In this document: positions 50,315 to 59,956 of the stretch, in pieces | How the letters are laid out: each line of letters opens with the position of its first letter | Position numbering within the stretch: the first letter of the stretch is position 1 | Program-made: the position numbers and the translations under genes | Assembly (NCBI RefSeq): GCF_004376845.1 | Contig: NZ_SNUW01000003.1 | Location: 294,259-358,258, forward strand | Reading direction: 5' to 3' | Origin: Psychromonas algarum | GTDB taxonomy: Bacteria; Pseudomonadota; Gammaproteobacteria; Enterobacterales; Psychromonadaceae | Length of the DNA stretch: 64,000 bases | The notes under the pieces: model-generated | The model's input: only the letters and a program-made list of their open reading frames with translations | Told to the model about the DNA's origin: nothing | Databases searched by the model: none

Positions 50315-50691
50315 ATATCCTCTTTATAAACACCGTTATAGATGTTTTAAATATCCCCAAATTTTACAAATAATAAAACTGGTGTTATCGATACTTACAT
50401 TAAAGTCGAAGTATTGATTTTATGCGCCGCTTAATGCGGATTAATTCATGTAAACCTTAAAATTTATTAACTTTGTGCACTACCCCTCCAAATAGATTTT
50501 TAAATTTTTTAAAAACTTACTGAAGCAATATAACATTTGTTATAAATGGCTTATTTCAGACTTTTATTTATATTGTTTGCGATCACTCAAATCATCATTT
50601 TAGATAAATTGTTATTTGAGATAGATTGATGAGCCTTGAGGCTTTGATAACCTCCAGTTGTACTGGAGGTTTTTAAGGTTAGACAAAATAC
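50315..50691. other. Gap between binding-protein and permease genes
   Basis: About 380 bases with no open frame that I can support. A strong hairpin lies near its upstream end at 50649-50671. A promoter for the permease genes may also lie here. Confidence 0.45.
50649..50671 (-). terminator. Hairpin downstream of the solute-binding protein gene
   Basis: 10-bp perfect stem (AACCTCCAGT/ACTGGAGGTT) with a 3-base loop. The U-tail on the minus strand is weak, so it may act as a partial terminator or an mRNA-stabilising barrier that keeps the binding protein more abundant. Confidence 0.55.
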
Positions 50692-51519
50692 TTATTTATT
50701 GTCTCTTAATGACTGAACCATATCAGGTGATACAGGGGTACCAAAATGTTTAACATGCAATTCATTTAGTCGACCATCTCGTACTTGGTGAACTAAAAAC
50801 AGGTTCAAGTAGTTGATCCAAGCAAGTTCATTTCTTTTGGCAATAATACCTACTACATCATCATAGTTTGGTACGTAAGGACCTGCGACAAACCCATCAA
50901 ATTGGCCTGATGTTAACTTTGTAGCAATGTTTGTATTTGTTGAGATCAGTGCATCAATTTTACCTTGATACAAACCTAAAAAGGCATCATTTTCTGATTT
51001 AAAAGAAGTGTAATTATCTCTTCCCCAACCTTTTGAATCAGCATATTTAAAATACTCAGATTCATAAGTTGTCCCTAAAGCTGCGCCAACTTTAACATTT
51101 TTAAGATCGTCAAAAGATGCCATTTTCACACCTTCTTTAGATAACACTTGGAATTTAAATACAAAGTATGGGTAGGTAAAGCCGACTGATTTTGCTCGAG
51201 CTAAAGTGTCTGAAGTAGAGCCAATAACAACGTCTGTTTTTGCAGAAATTAACGAAGGAATTCGATCACCCCAGGTTAAATTGATAACGTTTGATTTTAC
51301 ACCTAAACCTTTTGCTAAATCATTACAGTAATCAACATCAAAACCGGCTGGTTTATTATTTTTATCTGTATAACCCATTGGAGGAAAATCTAGTACAACA
51401 CCACAATTTAAAGTGCCTCGGGTGATAACATCATCCAACTGATCGGCATGTGCTGCTGAAAATGTACCTATTGCTGATACTGAAGCAATGACTAATGAAA
51501 TTTTCTTTATTAACTTCAT
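50692..51519 (-). CDS. Polar amino-acid ABC transporter, periplasmic binding protein
   Basis: 275 aa. Signal peptide MKLIKKISLVIASVSAIGTF then AHA cleavage. Family 3 solute-binding protein pattern: LNCGVVLDFPPMGYTDKN, AGFDVDYCNDLAKGLG, ALGTTYESEYF. Binds a polar or basic amino acid; GFDVD pocket residues are typical. First in the operon with the permeases and ATPase downstream on the same strand. Confidence 0.9.
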   Translation of the reverse strand: MKLIKKISLVIASVSAIGTFSAAHADQLDDVITRGTLNCGVVLDFPPMGYTDKNNKPAGFDVDYCNDLAKGLGVKSNVINLTWGDRIPSLISAKTDVVIGSTSDTLARAKSVGFTYPYFVFKFQVLSKEGVKMASFDDLKNVKVGAALGTTYESEYFKYADSKGWGRDNYTSFKSENDAFLGLYQGKIDALISTNTNIATKLTSGQFDGFVAGPYVPNYDDVVGIIAKRNELAWINYLNLFLVHQVRDGRLNELHVKHFGTPVSPDMVQSLRDNK

Positions 51520-51985
51520 ACTTTCTCCTTTAGTTTTTATTTAACATCTGCTTTATCTAGGGTATGGCAAAATAGATTTACCACTCTTTGCATCTTGTTA
51601 TTAAATGACACATCCCTGTCTATAAGTTAATGTTGATATTTATCAGTTAATGTTAATTTCTATAACATTAAAAAATACTGTAGCAAACTTTAGAATAACT
51701 TGTTGACATTTATGAGGTTTATTGAAGATCAAAGAAAAGAATAAGAAGCAAAAAAATATCAAAATTTATTTTAGACAACCAAAGAATCAATAACTTAACG
51801 CACTGATTATCAAGTATAAAAAGTTTACATTTAATTTTAATTTTTTGAATTAAATGTCTAAAAAACAATCAACTAATGGGTAAGCATAAAAATAAAACAA
51901 TGGGATAGGTGAAAATCAATTCAATTATTTTGTTTATTTAAAATAAATGTCACAAAAAATATCTATTTATTGATGGCCAGCCAGA
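51520..51985. other. AT-rich intergenic region
   Basis: About 465 bases between the AEC carrier gene and the amino-acid ABC operon. No supported gene or RNA; must hold the operon promoter. Confidence 0.4.
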
Positions 51986-52936
51986 TCAAATAAGTTGTAA
52001 CCAATATAATAAAGAAACACCTAAACTACAGGTTAATAAAGAACCAATTGTTGTCATCGCAACAATATTAGCGGCTAAATCTGCATTATGACCCATCGCT
52101 CTTGCCATCACATAACTTGCTGCTGCTGTTGGTGAAGCTGACATAAAGAAAACTAATCCTAAAGGCGTTCCAGTAAAACCAAATAAATAAGCTCCTCCGG
52201 TGATGAAGATAGGTCCTATAACAATTTTTAAGATACTAGAGAAACGGCAATTAAAACCATTATATTTTAAAGCTTTTAGATTTAAACTACCGCCTGTGCA
52301 TAAAAGAGCTAGTGGTAATGTCATATTTGAAAAATATTGCCCTGTATTAATCAATACTTTGGGTACAGGAATAGCAAATATAAAGAAGACGATACCTAAT
52401 GAAATACCGATAATTAATGGGTTCTTGGCAATTGATTTAACCACACCAAAGATAGTTATCGACTTAACCCCTTCTTGTTTGGGCGTTAATATGATGACCG
52501 ATAAAATATTATAAAGCATGGTATGAAAAGCCACATAAATAGCTGCGACAGCAATCCCCGCGTCTCCATAAACATTGGCAACATAAGCTAAACCAATAAT
52601 AGCAATATTACTTCTAAATGCGCCTTGGACAATAACACCATGATCACTTTTGTCTTTTACCCAATACCGAGTTAATAAAACCGTTAATAAGAAAAAAACA
52701 AAATTTGCGATGACCGAGTATATTATCAAAGAAAAATTAATATCAATATCACGATTAGTTTTAATAATGCTTAAGAAAAGCAATGCAGGAAGCGTTACTT
52801 TAAAAACCAGTTTTGAACCAATTTCAATAAAAGCATCATTAATAGTATTTGTTTTTCTTAAAAACCATCCTAAAAAAAGTAATAAACAAATAGGACCAAT
52901 AATAGAAAAAGAAAAATGTAGTGACTCTAAAAACAT
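51986..52936 (-). CDS. AEC-family transporter
   Basis: 316 aa with ten predicted helices in two five-helix halves, typical of the auxin efflux carrier family. Features: GWFLRKTNTINDAFIEIGSKLVFKVTLPALLF (in pieces), AFRSNIAIIGLAYV, LPLALLCTGGSL and SPTAAASYVMARAMG. Substrates of bacterial AEC members include malate and malonate; not predictable here. Confidence 0.88.
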   Translation of the reverse strand: MFLESLHFSFSIIGPICLLLFLGWFLRKTNTINDAFIEIGSKLVFKVTLPALLFLSIIKTNRDIDINFSLIIYSVIANFVFFLLTVLLTRYWVKDKSDHGVIVQGAFRSNIAIIGLAYVANVYGDAGIAVAAIYVAFHTMLYNILSVIILTPKQEGVKSITIFGVVKSIAKNPLIIGISLGIVFFIFAIPVPKVLINTGQYFSNMTLPLALLCTGGSLNLKALKYNGFNCRFSSILKIVIGPIFITGGAYLFGFTGTPLGLVFFMSASPTAAASYVMARAMGHNADLAANIVAMTTIGSLLTCSLGVSLLYWLQLI

Positions 52937-53040
52937 ATGAAACTCTCTAATATAAAAGCAATAATAAATATCGTCATTTAGTCGTTCATTCTATAGAGCT
53001 AAAGACTTTCTGATTATCACATAAAAATATAAGCTGAAAT

Positions 53041-53718
53041 TTAATCAATCTGTAGATATTTATGAACTTGTACCGATAATCGCCAATTGCGCTCAATACA
53101 AGTTTTCATACATAAAGCTGTCGCGTTAACTTTTTGAGAAATGGGTTGTAAGCAAATAGTTTTATCTTTAACTGAGCTTAGTTGTGATAAAAGTATATCC
53201 AATTGTTCAATATCTCTCTCTGTACCAACGGGATGTTTAATTTCATTTGCACGTTGTAATGCCTCTTTTAAGACAACTTTTTTACCGCGCATATTTACTT
53301 TGGGTGACAAAGTAACCCACGTTTCAACATCCACCAATATAGGATAAGTTCCACTGGTTTCAACTTGAGTTTGAAATCCAAATTGATGCAAAACTTGTGT
53401 TAATTCTCGTAAATCAAACATACAAGGCTCACCACCGGTAATAACAATTAAGTTCGCAGTGTAACCTAAACGTTTAATTTCATTAACGATGTCTACTGCA
53501 GAGACATCTGCCCAACGATCCGATTCATTACTTTTATCGGTTAATAAAATTAAATCAGATTTTTTAGCAAGATCAATTTCCCATGTATGTTTTGTATCAC
53601 ACCAAGCACAGCCTACATCACAACCTTGTAAACGAACAAAAATAGCAGGCACACCAGTATAAAAACCTTCACCTTGGATAGTTTGAAATAGTTCATTTAC
53701 TTTATAGTTCTGTATCAT
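53041..53718 (-). CDS. queE: 7-carboxy-7-deazaguanine synthase QueE
   Basis: 225 aa radical SAM enzyme with CDVGCAWCDTKHTWE (CxxxCxxC cluster ligands), NELFQTIQGEGFYTG at the N-terminus and the GGEPCMFDL motif. Makes CDG in the preQ0/queuosine pathway. Divergent from queC. Confidence 0.94.
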   Translation of the reverse strand: MIQNYKVNELFQTIQGEGFYTGVPAIFVRLQGCDVGCAWCDTKHTWEIDLAKKSDLILLTDKSNESDRWADVSAVDIVNEIKRLGYTANLIVITGGEPCMFDLRELTQVLHQFGFQTQVETSGTYPILVDVETWVTLSPKVNMRGKKVVLKEALQRANEIKHPVGTERDIEQLDILLSQLSSVKDKTICLQPISQKVNATALCMKTCIERNWRLSVQVHKYLQID

Positions 53719-53800
53719 TGACGTAAAATACCTTAATTAGATCTTGCTCACTGTTTTGGTGGGCTTTTTATAAGCGAATACTATAGGAAACACAAGTGCT

Positions 53801-54466
53801 ATGAGCAAAAAAGTCGTGGTTATTTATTCAGGTGGAATGGACTCATACACTGTTTTACACAAAGCAATAGAAGAAGGATTAACTCCTTTTGCGTTAACTT
53901 TTGATTACGGGCAACGCCACGTAAAAGAAATAAAAGTGGCAAGTGATGTTTGTAAGGAATTAGGAATACACCATAAAGTTATTGATATTACTGCAATAAA
54001 TCAGCTTATTGGAGGTTCTTCTCTAACTGATAATTCAATTGATGTTGCATTAGGTCATTATCAAAATGACAACATGAAAAGTACCGTTGTGCCTAACCGA
54101 AATATGATTTTATTATCTTTAGCAATTGGCTATGCAGTATCAATTGGAGCTGAAAAAGTATATTACGGAGCACATTCAGGTGACCATGAAATTTACCCTG
54201 ACTGCCGCCCTATTTTTGTTGAAAAGATGAATGAAGTCGCAGCAGTTGCAAACTATGAAGCAACCGAAATTTATTCACCTTATTTAAACAGTAACAAAAT
54301 TGGGATTTTGAAAGACGGGATCAGAATGGGCTTAGATTATAGTAAAACATGGACCTGCTATAACGGCCGAGAAAAAGCTTGTGGTCAGTGCGGTAGTTGT
54401 GTTGAACGTTTAGAAGCTTTTGAACAAAATGGTATTAAAGATCCCATTGCATATGAAATAGAATAA
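53801..54466 (+). CDS. queC: 7-cyano-7-deazaguanine synthase QueC
   Basis: 221 aa. PP-loop [11 protein letters not shown] near the N-terminus, [24 protein letters not shown] and the zinc cysteines in [10 protein letters not shown]. Converts CDG to preQ0. 82 bases from queE, divergent. The spacer has no queuosine riboswitch that I can recognise. Confidence 0.95.
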   Translation: MSKKVVVIYSGGMDSYTVLHKAIEEGLTPFALTFDYGQRHVKEIKVASDVCKELGIHHKVIDITAINQLIGGSSLTDNSIDVALGHYQNDNMKSTVVPNRNMILLSLAIGYAVSIGAEKVYYGAHSGDHEIYPDCRPIFVEKMNEVAAVANYEATEIYSPYLNSNKIGILKDGIRMGLDYSKTWTCYNGREKACGQCGSCVERLEAFEQNGIKDPIAYEIE

Positions 54467-54504
54467 TATTTTTCCTTTGATATTGTTATTAAATAAGGTA
54501 ACCC

Positions 54505-55161
54505 ATGCTTGATATTAATCTAGATTTTTCACAAAAAGTAGTGATTGAGACACAGCAACAAGCATGGGTAAATAGTCCAATGCTAGGGGTTAAACGTAAA
54601 CCACTAGCTCGTGCAGCTAATGAAAAGCATATAACCAGTATCGTTGAATATGCTGCAGATTCCTACTTTAGTGAACATAAGCATCCTAATGGAGAAGAAA
54701 TTTTTGTTCTTGAAGGAGTATTTTCAGATCAAGATGGAGACTACCCTGCGGGAACTTATATACGTAACCCTCCCAATAGTCGTCATAAACCTTTCAGTAA
54801 ATTAGGCTGTTTGATTTTTGTTAAATTGAATCAATTTGATCATCAAGATACAAAAGCTATTAGAATAAACAGCAATGAAACCGAATGGCTACAAGGTATT
54901 GGCAATTTACAAGTAATGCCATTACACGACTTTGAAGGGCAACATACAGCCTTAGTAAAATGGCCTGCTGGCGAGCACTTCCAACCTCATAAGCATTTTG
55001 GAGGTGAGGAGATATTAGTTATTTCAGGCGTGTTTCAAGATGAGTTTGCTTGTTACCCAAAACATACTTGGATCCGTAGTCCACATATGAGTCAGCACAA
55101 TCCCTTTGTGGAAGAGGAAACCATTATCCTAGTAAAAACAGGACATTTACCACTAGATTAA
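54505..55161 (+). CDS. Double-cupin protein (ChrR-like)
   Basis: 218 aa. Two cupin domains with metal-site patterns EHKHPNGEEIFVLEGVF (about 55-71) and PHKHFGGEEILVISGVF (about 156-172), each followed by PAGTYIRNP / KHTWIRSP. The layout resembles ChrR-type anti-sigma cupins and the cupin_7 family. Follows queC by 38 bases. Function unknown. Confidence 0.8.
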   Translation: MLDINLDFSQKVVIETQQQAWVNSPMLGVKRKPLARAANEKHITSIVEYAADSYFSEHKHPNGEEIFVLEGVFSDQDGDYPAGTYIRNPPNSRHKPFSKLGCLIFVKLNQFDHQDTKAIRINSNETEWLQGIGNLQVMPLHDFEGQHTALVKWPAGEHFQPHKHFGGEEILVISGVFQDEFACYPKHTWIRSPHMSQHNPFVEEETIILVKTGHLPLD

Positions 55162-55325
55162 TATCTATACTATAATTTTTATTCTTCATGAAGAATGCTA
55201 TAACTAAATATTTTGTTTATCCGCTATTCCCTAACTGTGCTTTTTTTTATAAAATATAGGGTTAAGCCATTATTTGGCTAATTTATTCACCAGACAATTT
55301 TTATTGTTTTTATTAGAGAGCTGAA

Positions 55326-56030
55326 ATGTTATTAGATCCTTACTTTATTAAGCAAGACAGCAACATCATCATTAGTGCAGAACAAGCAAGTACCTTTGCT
55401 AAGAAAGAGTGCCAAGATTTTAATCCTATCCATGATCCAAATTCAAAACGATTTTGTGTACCTGGCGACCTATTATTTGCATTAGCATTAAATGAATACG
55501 GTATCAGTGAATCAATGAAATTTTCTTTTACTAATATGGTCGGAGATAGTACGCCATTAAACTTTCCTAAAACAGCTGATGAAAATATCATTGTTAATAA
55601 TGAACAAGGAAAAAGTGTTTTAGAGATTGAACGCAAGGGAAAGATCAGCCATGACCCTAAATTATTAGAATCACTGATCAAAAATTATGTCGTTTTTTCA
55701 GGACAAAATTTTCCAACCTTATTGATGCCATTAATGGAAAAACATCAAGTAATGTTTAATACAGCACGTCCTTTAGTCATGTATAACAGCATGAATTTCG
55801 AGCTAGATACTTTACATTTAAATAACTCATTACACGTAGAATTAGCAGAAAGTAAACTAGATGTTGAAGCTAAACGAGCTAATGAATTTTTACATTTTGA
55901 TATTTATGATGGTGACAAAGTAGTTGGTCGAGGTGTTAAAACCGTCGTTGTAGGCGGATTAAAACCTTACGACCATGAAGCGATCACTACATTTGCTGAG
56001 AGTTATTTAGCCGCTCGAAATGCATTTTAA
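55326..56030 (+). CDS. DUF3581 family protein
   Basis: 234 aa soluble protein. The N-terminal FNPIHDPNSKRFCVPGDLLFALAL recalls the hot-dog/MaoC-like FNPIH motif; ends YDHEAITTFAESYLAARNAF. Family known in Vibrio/Shewanella, function unknown. A decayed copy of its 3' end lies about 0.9 kb downstream past the hsp20 gene. Confidence 0.85.
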   Translation: MLLDPYFIKQDSNIIISAEQASTFAKKECQDFNPIHDPNSKRFCVPGDLLFALALNEYGISESMKFSFTNMVGDSTPLNFPKTADENIIVNNEQGKSVLEIERKGKISHDPKLLESLIKNYVVFSGQNFPTLLMPLMEKHQVMFNTARPLVMYNSMNFELDTLHLNNSLHVELAESKLDVEAKRANEFLHFDIYDGDKVVGRGVKTVVVGGLKPYDHEAITTFAESYLAARNAF

Positions 56031-56144
56031 ACTGCTTTTTAGTTCATTATAATTTCAATATAGGGAAAACAAATGTTTTCCCTTTTTTTATTGCCCTGTA
56101 TTTTCCCTCTCCTTTAAATAATAAAAAAAATTCCACTTCAACTA

Positions 56145-56171
56145 TTGAAAATGCTTTTTAGTGCCCCTAAT
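56145..56171 (+). promoter_or_regulatory. Candidate sigma32 (heat-shock) promoter of hsp20
   Basis: TTGAAA, 13 bases, CCCCTAAT matches the RpoH pattern (TTGAAA N11-16 CCCCATNT). It ends about 80 bases before the start codon. Confidence 0.6.
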
Positions 56172-56252
56172 TACATAAATATGATGCGGAGACCAATTCA
56201 AAATATCCCATCAGTTATTGTTTTATTTTATTTACTCGAAGGAGAACTTATT

Positions 56253-56744
56253 ATGAATACAATTGATTTAACTCCCCTATACCGTAACAGTGTTGGCTTC
56301 GATCGTTTAGCCTCATTAATTGATAATGCATTCAGTAGCGATACAAAAACATCAACGTATCCACCATATAATATCGAGGTACTTGGTGAAAATGAGTACA
56401 CTATCTCCCTTGCTGTCGCTGGATTTTCACAAGATGAATTAGACATTCAAGTAGAGAAAGGAGTATTAAGTATTTCAGGTAATAAACATAATACCGAAAA
56501 AGAACATAAATACCTTCACCAAGGTATCCCTAACCAGTCCTTTGAACGAAAGTTTAACTTAGCAGATTATGTAGAGGTTATCGGTGCAGACCTATCCAAT
56601 GGTTTATTAAATATTAATTTAGTGAAAGAAATTCCAGAAACGATGAAAGCTAAGAAAATAGCAATAAATCAGATAAATAAATCTTTAACAAACCAGAAAG
56701 AAGAAAAAATAATTAACGATAAAAGCAAGCTAAAAAGCGCTTAA
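56253..56744 (+). CDS. Small heat-shock protein (Hsp20/IbpA family)
   Basis: 163 aa from ATG 56253 (MNTIDLTPLYRNSVGFDRL; GAAGGAG upstream); earlier in-frame ATGs would include unrelated sequence. Alpha-crystallin domain (about 38-125) with YTISLAVAGFSQDELDIQVEKGVLSISG (in pieces) and FERKFNLADYVEV. ATP-independent holding chaperone, homolog of IbpA/IbpB. The C-terminal tail is longer and more charged than E. coli IbpA. Confidence 0.92.
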   Translation: MNTIDLTPLYRNSVGFDRLASLIDNAFSSDTKTSTYPPYNIEVLGENEYTISLAVAGFSQDELDIQVEKGVLSISGNKHNTEKEHKYLHQGIPNQSFERKFNLADYVEVIGADLSNGLLNINLVKEIPETMKAKKIAINQINKSLTNQKEEKIINDKSKLKSA

Positions 56745-56787
56745 TAATCGATATTAAGATAAAGAATAGACACAATAAGTAACGAAA

Positions 56788-56814
56788 AAGAGGCGTAAAA
56801 TACGCCTCTTTTTA
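56788..56814 (+). terminator. Terminator of hsp20
   Basis: AAGAGGCGTA/TACGCCTCTT stem with a 3-base loop, then T-run. Confidence 0.88.
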
Positions 56815-56945
56815 TTATCATATCTCTAGAGATAAATAGATACTGGTATTGCACTGCAACACTGCTTTTTAACCTATCAAACAACATAGCTAAAAAGAGA
56901 AATGAAAGTATCAGTCACCAAAAGTTTATGGAGCCCCATACTTCC

Positions 56946-57016
56946 TAAAATCCTACGAGCATGAAGCGATAACTACATTTTCTGAGAATTATTTAACCGC
57001 TCGAAATGCGTTTTAA
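56946..57016 (+). pseudogene. Decayed copy of the DUF3581 gene 3' end
   Basis: Reading to the TAA at 57014-57016 gives YEHEAITTFSENYLTARNAF, against PYDHEAITTFAESYLAARNAF of the intact gene (about 17 of 20 positions identical). No gene body upstream survives. The duplication brackets hsp20, so hsp20 and this tail may once have been one duplicated segment. Confidence 0.8.
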
Positions 57017-57067
57017 TCGTACCAACGATGAAAAGAGTATTAACTAATCCTTTCATTTCCACTGCAT

Positions 57068-57667
57068 TTATTTACCACTATAACGTCCTGGTTTATGGTT
57101 AATCACTAACACTAAATTACAGGCAGTTGCCCCAATAACCGATAAAAGAATCGCACGCATATCAACAATAAAAATTGCCATCAGCAATACCACAAAATCA
57201 ACAGACATTTGAAACTTACCAATGGATATTTTATATTTTTGGGATAAAAACTGCGCCAAAATCATTAACCCGCCCAAACTCCCCCCATGTCGGAACAACA
57301 TCAATAATCCATAACCAATTAATAGGCCACCGATCACCGCTGAATAAACTGGGTCTAAAAAACTAATGGTTATAAAAGTAGGGGTAAACTCAACAAAAAT
57401 AGACAGTAAAAAAACAGCAATAAAAGTTTTCAAAGTAAACTTGGGCCCTAATTGCTTATACGACAAAATATAAAAAGGCAGGTTGATGATAAAAAACACT
57501 TCACTAAAGCTAAAATGAGTGGCGTACTGCCCCAAGAATGACAGGCCAGCAGTCCCTCCAATTAATAAACCAGTTGCTTTAAAAAACGTAATACCAAGTG
57601 AAGCAAGTAATGTCGCAATGATAATCGCTTGAACATCTTCGATTAAGCTATGTCGATTTTCTGGCAT
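57068..57667 (-). CDS. YitT family membrane protein
   Basis: 199 aa, five hydrophobic helices with TGLLIGGTAGLSFLGQY, FILNLPFYILSYKQLGPKF-like (IINLPFYILSYKQLG) and RHGGSLGGLMILAQFLSQK. The bacterial YitT_membrane family has no known substrate. Lacks the C-terminal DUF2179 domain of longer homologues. No adjacent partner. Confidence 0.85.
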   Translation of the reverse strand: MPENRHSLIEDVQAIIIATLLASLGITFFKATGLLIGGTAGLSFLGQYATHFSFSEVFFIINLPFYILSYKQLGPKFTLKTFIAVFLLSIFVEFTPTFITISFLDPVYSAVIGGLLIGYGLLMLFRHGGSLGGLMILAQFLSQKYKISIGKFQMSVDFVVLLMAIFIVDMRAILLSVIGATACNLVLVINHKPGRYSGK

Positions 57668-57966
57668 GCAATTCTCTTTAATAAATTTAAAGCATTAGTT
57701 ATAGAATATTAATAAAATCAGCCAAAATTGAAAATCCGGTGTATTCCACCTAATTCACTATTAAAACTAAAATATTCAATGATTTATCGATAAATATCGT
57801 CAGCTTAAATTTATAACATGTAAGATCTGATCTACCAAACATTTAGCGACTGACTTAACTTGCTTTAGATTTTTGAGTCTAGAAGTGCACAATTAATATA
57901 GCCTGTTATTATCACAAGCCCAATTAATTACAGCATTGCTAATCCGTACTATCGCTAGCATTAAGC
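57668..57966. other. Intergenic region between yitT and lldD-like
   Basis: About 300 AT-rich bases; no supported feature. Confidence 0.4.
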
Positions 57967-59121
57967 TCAACGGCGAAAACGTAAATTATCAACCGATAAT
58001 TGATCGATTGATGTTTTTCCCATTAACTTCATATCTCGCTCTAATTCTGATTTCATTAACCCCAATGCTCTTTCAACACCCGGTTGACCTGCGGCAGCAA
58101 GTGGATAAAGATACATTCGTCCAATGCCAACTGCTTTAGCTCCTAATGACAATGCTTTAAGCACATGTGTTCCTCGTTGTACCCCACTATCAAAAATAAC
58201 ATCAATTTCATCTCCAACTTCATCAACTATTTCAGCGAGTTGATCAAATGAACTACGAGAACCATCTAATTGTCGACCGCCATGATTAGAAATAATGACA
58301 CCAGTACAACCAATTTCGACTGCTTTTCTTGCATCCTCTCTACTCATAATGCCTTTTAAACAAAACTCACCATCCCAGAACTTCACCATTTCAGCTACAT
58401 CATTCCAGTTCATTGAAGGGTCTAACATATTAGTAAAGTAGTCACCAATTGAAGTCGCTCCGTTTCCCATATCAATATGAGCTTCTAATTGAGGTAAGCT
58501 GAAAGGTTCATGGGTAACATAATTAATTCCCCACATTGGCTTTAATACAAACTGCAACATGCCTTTAAGATTTAACCGAAACGGAATTGAAAAACCAGTC
58601 CGTAAATCACGCTCCCTATTTCCACCAGTAATAGAATCAACCGTTAACATCATAACTTGTACACCTGATGCTTTTGCACGTTCCATCATGGCTCTATTTA
58701 AAGCTCGATCTTTATGAAAATAAAATTGGTACACTTGTGGAGTATTTGTCTGCTTAGCGATCTCTTCCATACTTACTGTACCAAGTGAAGAAACACCAAA
58801 CATAGTGCCATATTTCTCAGCAGCACCTGCAACAGCCCTTTCTCCTTGATGATGAAACAAACGTTGCAAAGCAGTTGGGGAACAATAAATAGGTAGGTCC
58901 AGTTTTTGCCCCATGATGGTGACAGACAAATCAACCTCTTTCACACCTGTTAAAACACTCGGAATTAAATCACAAGTTTCAAAAGCAGCCGTATTACGCC
59001 GATAAGTAGACTCATCATCAGAGCCTCCATCAATATAATTAAAGATAGGAGTAGGCAAACGTTTTTTAGCTAAGAGTCTAAAATCATGGAAGTTATAACA
59101 GTCTTTCAGTTGCATCATCAT
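57967..59121 (-). CDS. FMN-dependent alpha-hydroxy-acid dehydrogenase (LldD-like)
   Basis: 384 aa. LldD/glycolate oxidase family: FNYIDGGSDDESTYRRN, DLPIYCSPTALQRLFHHQGERAVAGAA (in pieces), QFYFHKDRAL, VLKGI-type CLKGIMSRED, and the catalytic His-Gly pair ISNHGGRQLDG with DSGVQRGTHVLKAL for FMN phosphate. Oxidises L-lactate or a related acid. Three consecutive ATGs give the start, preceded by AAGG. Monocistronic, next to the cassette region. Confidence 0.88.
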   Translation of the reverse strand: MMMQLKDCYNFHDFRLLAKKRLPTPIFNYIDGGSDDESTYRRNTAAFETCDLIPSVLTGVKEVDLSVTIMGQKLDLPIYCSPTALQRLFHHQGERAVAGAAEKYGTMFGVSSLGTVSMEEIAKQTNTPQVYQFYFHKDRALNRAMMERAKASGVQVMMLTVDSITGGNRERDLRTGFSIPFRLNLKGMLQFVLKPMWGINYVTHEPFSLPQLEAHIDMGNGATSIGDYFTNMLDPSMNWNDVAEMVKFWDGEFCLKGIMSREDARKAVEIGCTGVIISNHGGRQLDGSRSSFDQLAEIVDEVGDEIDVIFDSGVQRGTHVLKALSLGAKAVGIGRMYLYPLAAAGQPGVERALGLMKSELERDMKLMGKTSIDQLSVDNLRFRR

Positions 59122-59388
59122 ATACCTTATCTTTATAGAGAGATCCTGCGCTTAACTATAGTCAGCAAGCGACTTATATCTATTTTAAATAGGCATAATT
59201 TTATAATTTATGATGCTTATCTACATATCAGAGGTAACTTAAAGGCGTTAAAAAAAGGAAGTAACATTCACTATAAATAAGAATAATTAAATCAAACAGT
59301 GATTAATCTTCTTTTTCTATTTAAGTTTAACAACCGCAATATTCAATCTAGCTAATGCAGCAAGATTAGCAAAATCAAGAGCTTTCCT

Positions 59389-59433
59389 TAACGTTTATGG
59401 ATGCCCGATATTTTTCTTCCATGTTTGTTATAT
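59389..59433 (-). repeat. Degenerate attC-like site after nuclease pseudogene
   Basis: The minus strand carries ATAACAAACATGG near one end and CCATAAACGTTA at the other, an imperfect palindrome with AAC/GTT ends. The stop codon of the decayed nuclease lies inside it. Short, so low confidence. Confidence 0.35.
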
Positions 59434-59834
59434 GTACTTTTCCACTAGGCCACAATCACTTACCAATAACACTCCAATACCAGATTTTTTTATCTGGTTG
59501 GCACATGTTTTCAATCAGATATTTATGATGGGCATTATTTGGTAGAGCGATAAATGATTCAGAATTGGGATACTCACTTAAAGCTTTAAATGCAGCAACT
59601 ATTGCGACACCAACATGTACTTTAACCTGGGATTTACAAATTCTTTTCCAAATTTAGAGGATCCTCATTTTGAGGAGGTAGCACCTTTAGCTTCCACGTA
59701 GCATTTAACCCCAATCAGATTAGAAGCAATAATATCTACGCCAGTTTGTTTTGTAGTTAATTTTTGGGTTATTTCATACCCACTTTTATCAAATATGAAC
59801 AGACAGCTTCAACAACATCATTTTCAGTTAACAT
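59428..59834 (-). pseudogene. Decayed PD-(D/E)XK nuclease-like cassette gene
   Basis: Starting at ATG 59834 the frame reads MLTENDVVEAVCSYL, shifts, then gives GYEITQKLTTKQTGVDIIAS, VKCYVEAKGATSSK and a stop, then GSSKFGKEF, another shift, QVKVHVGVAIVAAFKALSE and ends VSDCGLVEKYI. GVDII plus VEAK is the PD-(D/E)XK core. At least two frameshifts and one internal stop. It is flanked by attC-like sites, so it was an integron cassette gene. Confidence 0.72.
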
Positions 59835-59850
59835 CAATCTTCCCTGTACA

Positions 59851-59950
59851 TATAACGCCTAATCAGCGGACAAAAATTGTTTTCCAAACTTGTTAAGGAA
59901 CGAAACATGGCAAACTGTTTTTGTTCCGTTTAAATTTCTTATTAGCTGTT
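59851..59950 (-). repeat. attC-like recombination site after yoeB
   Basis: The minus strand runs from CAGCTAATAAG to GGCGTTATATG. Stem arms are near GGAACAAAAACAG and the partner ending TTTTTGTCCGCTG. The outer AAC/GTT boxes and the long imperfect palindrome of about 100 bases are as in chromosomal-integron attC sites. Confidence 0.65.
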
Positions 59951-59956
59951 TTCCAT

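Noticed and set aside
53719..53800. Possible preQ1 riboswitch between queE and queC
   Set aside because: The 82-base spacer has none of the conserved pseudoknot elements that I can recognise, and it must serve two divergent promoters.
59122..59388. Possible further cassette gene next to the lldD-like gene
   Set aside because: A plus-strand frame of about 60 codons here overlaps the lldD promoter region and has no recognised motif or ribosome site.
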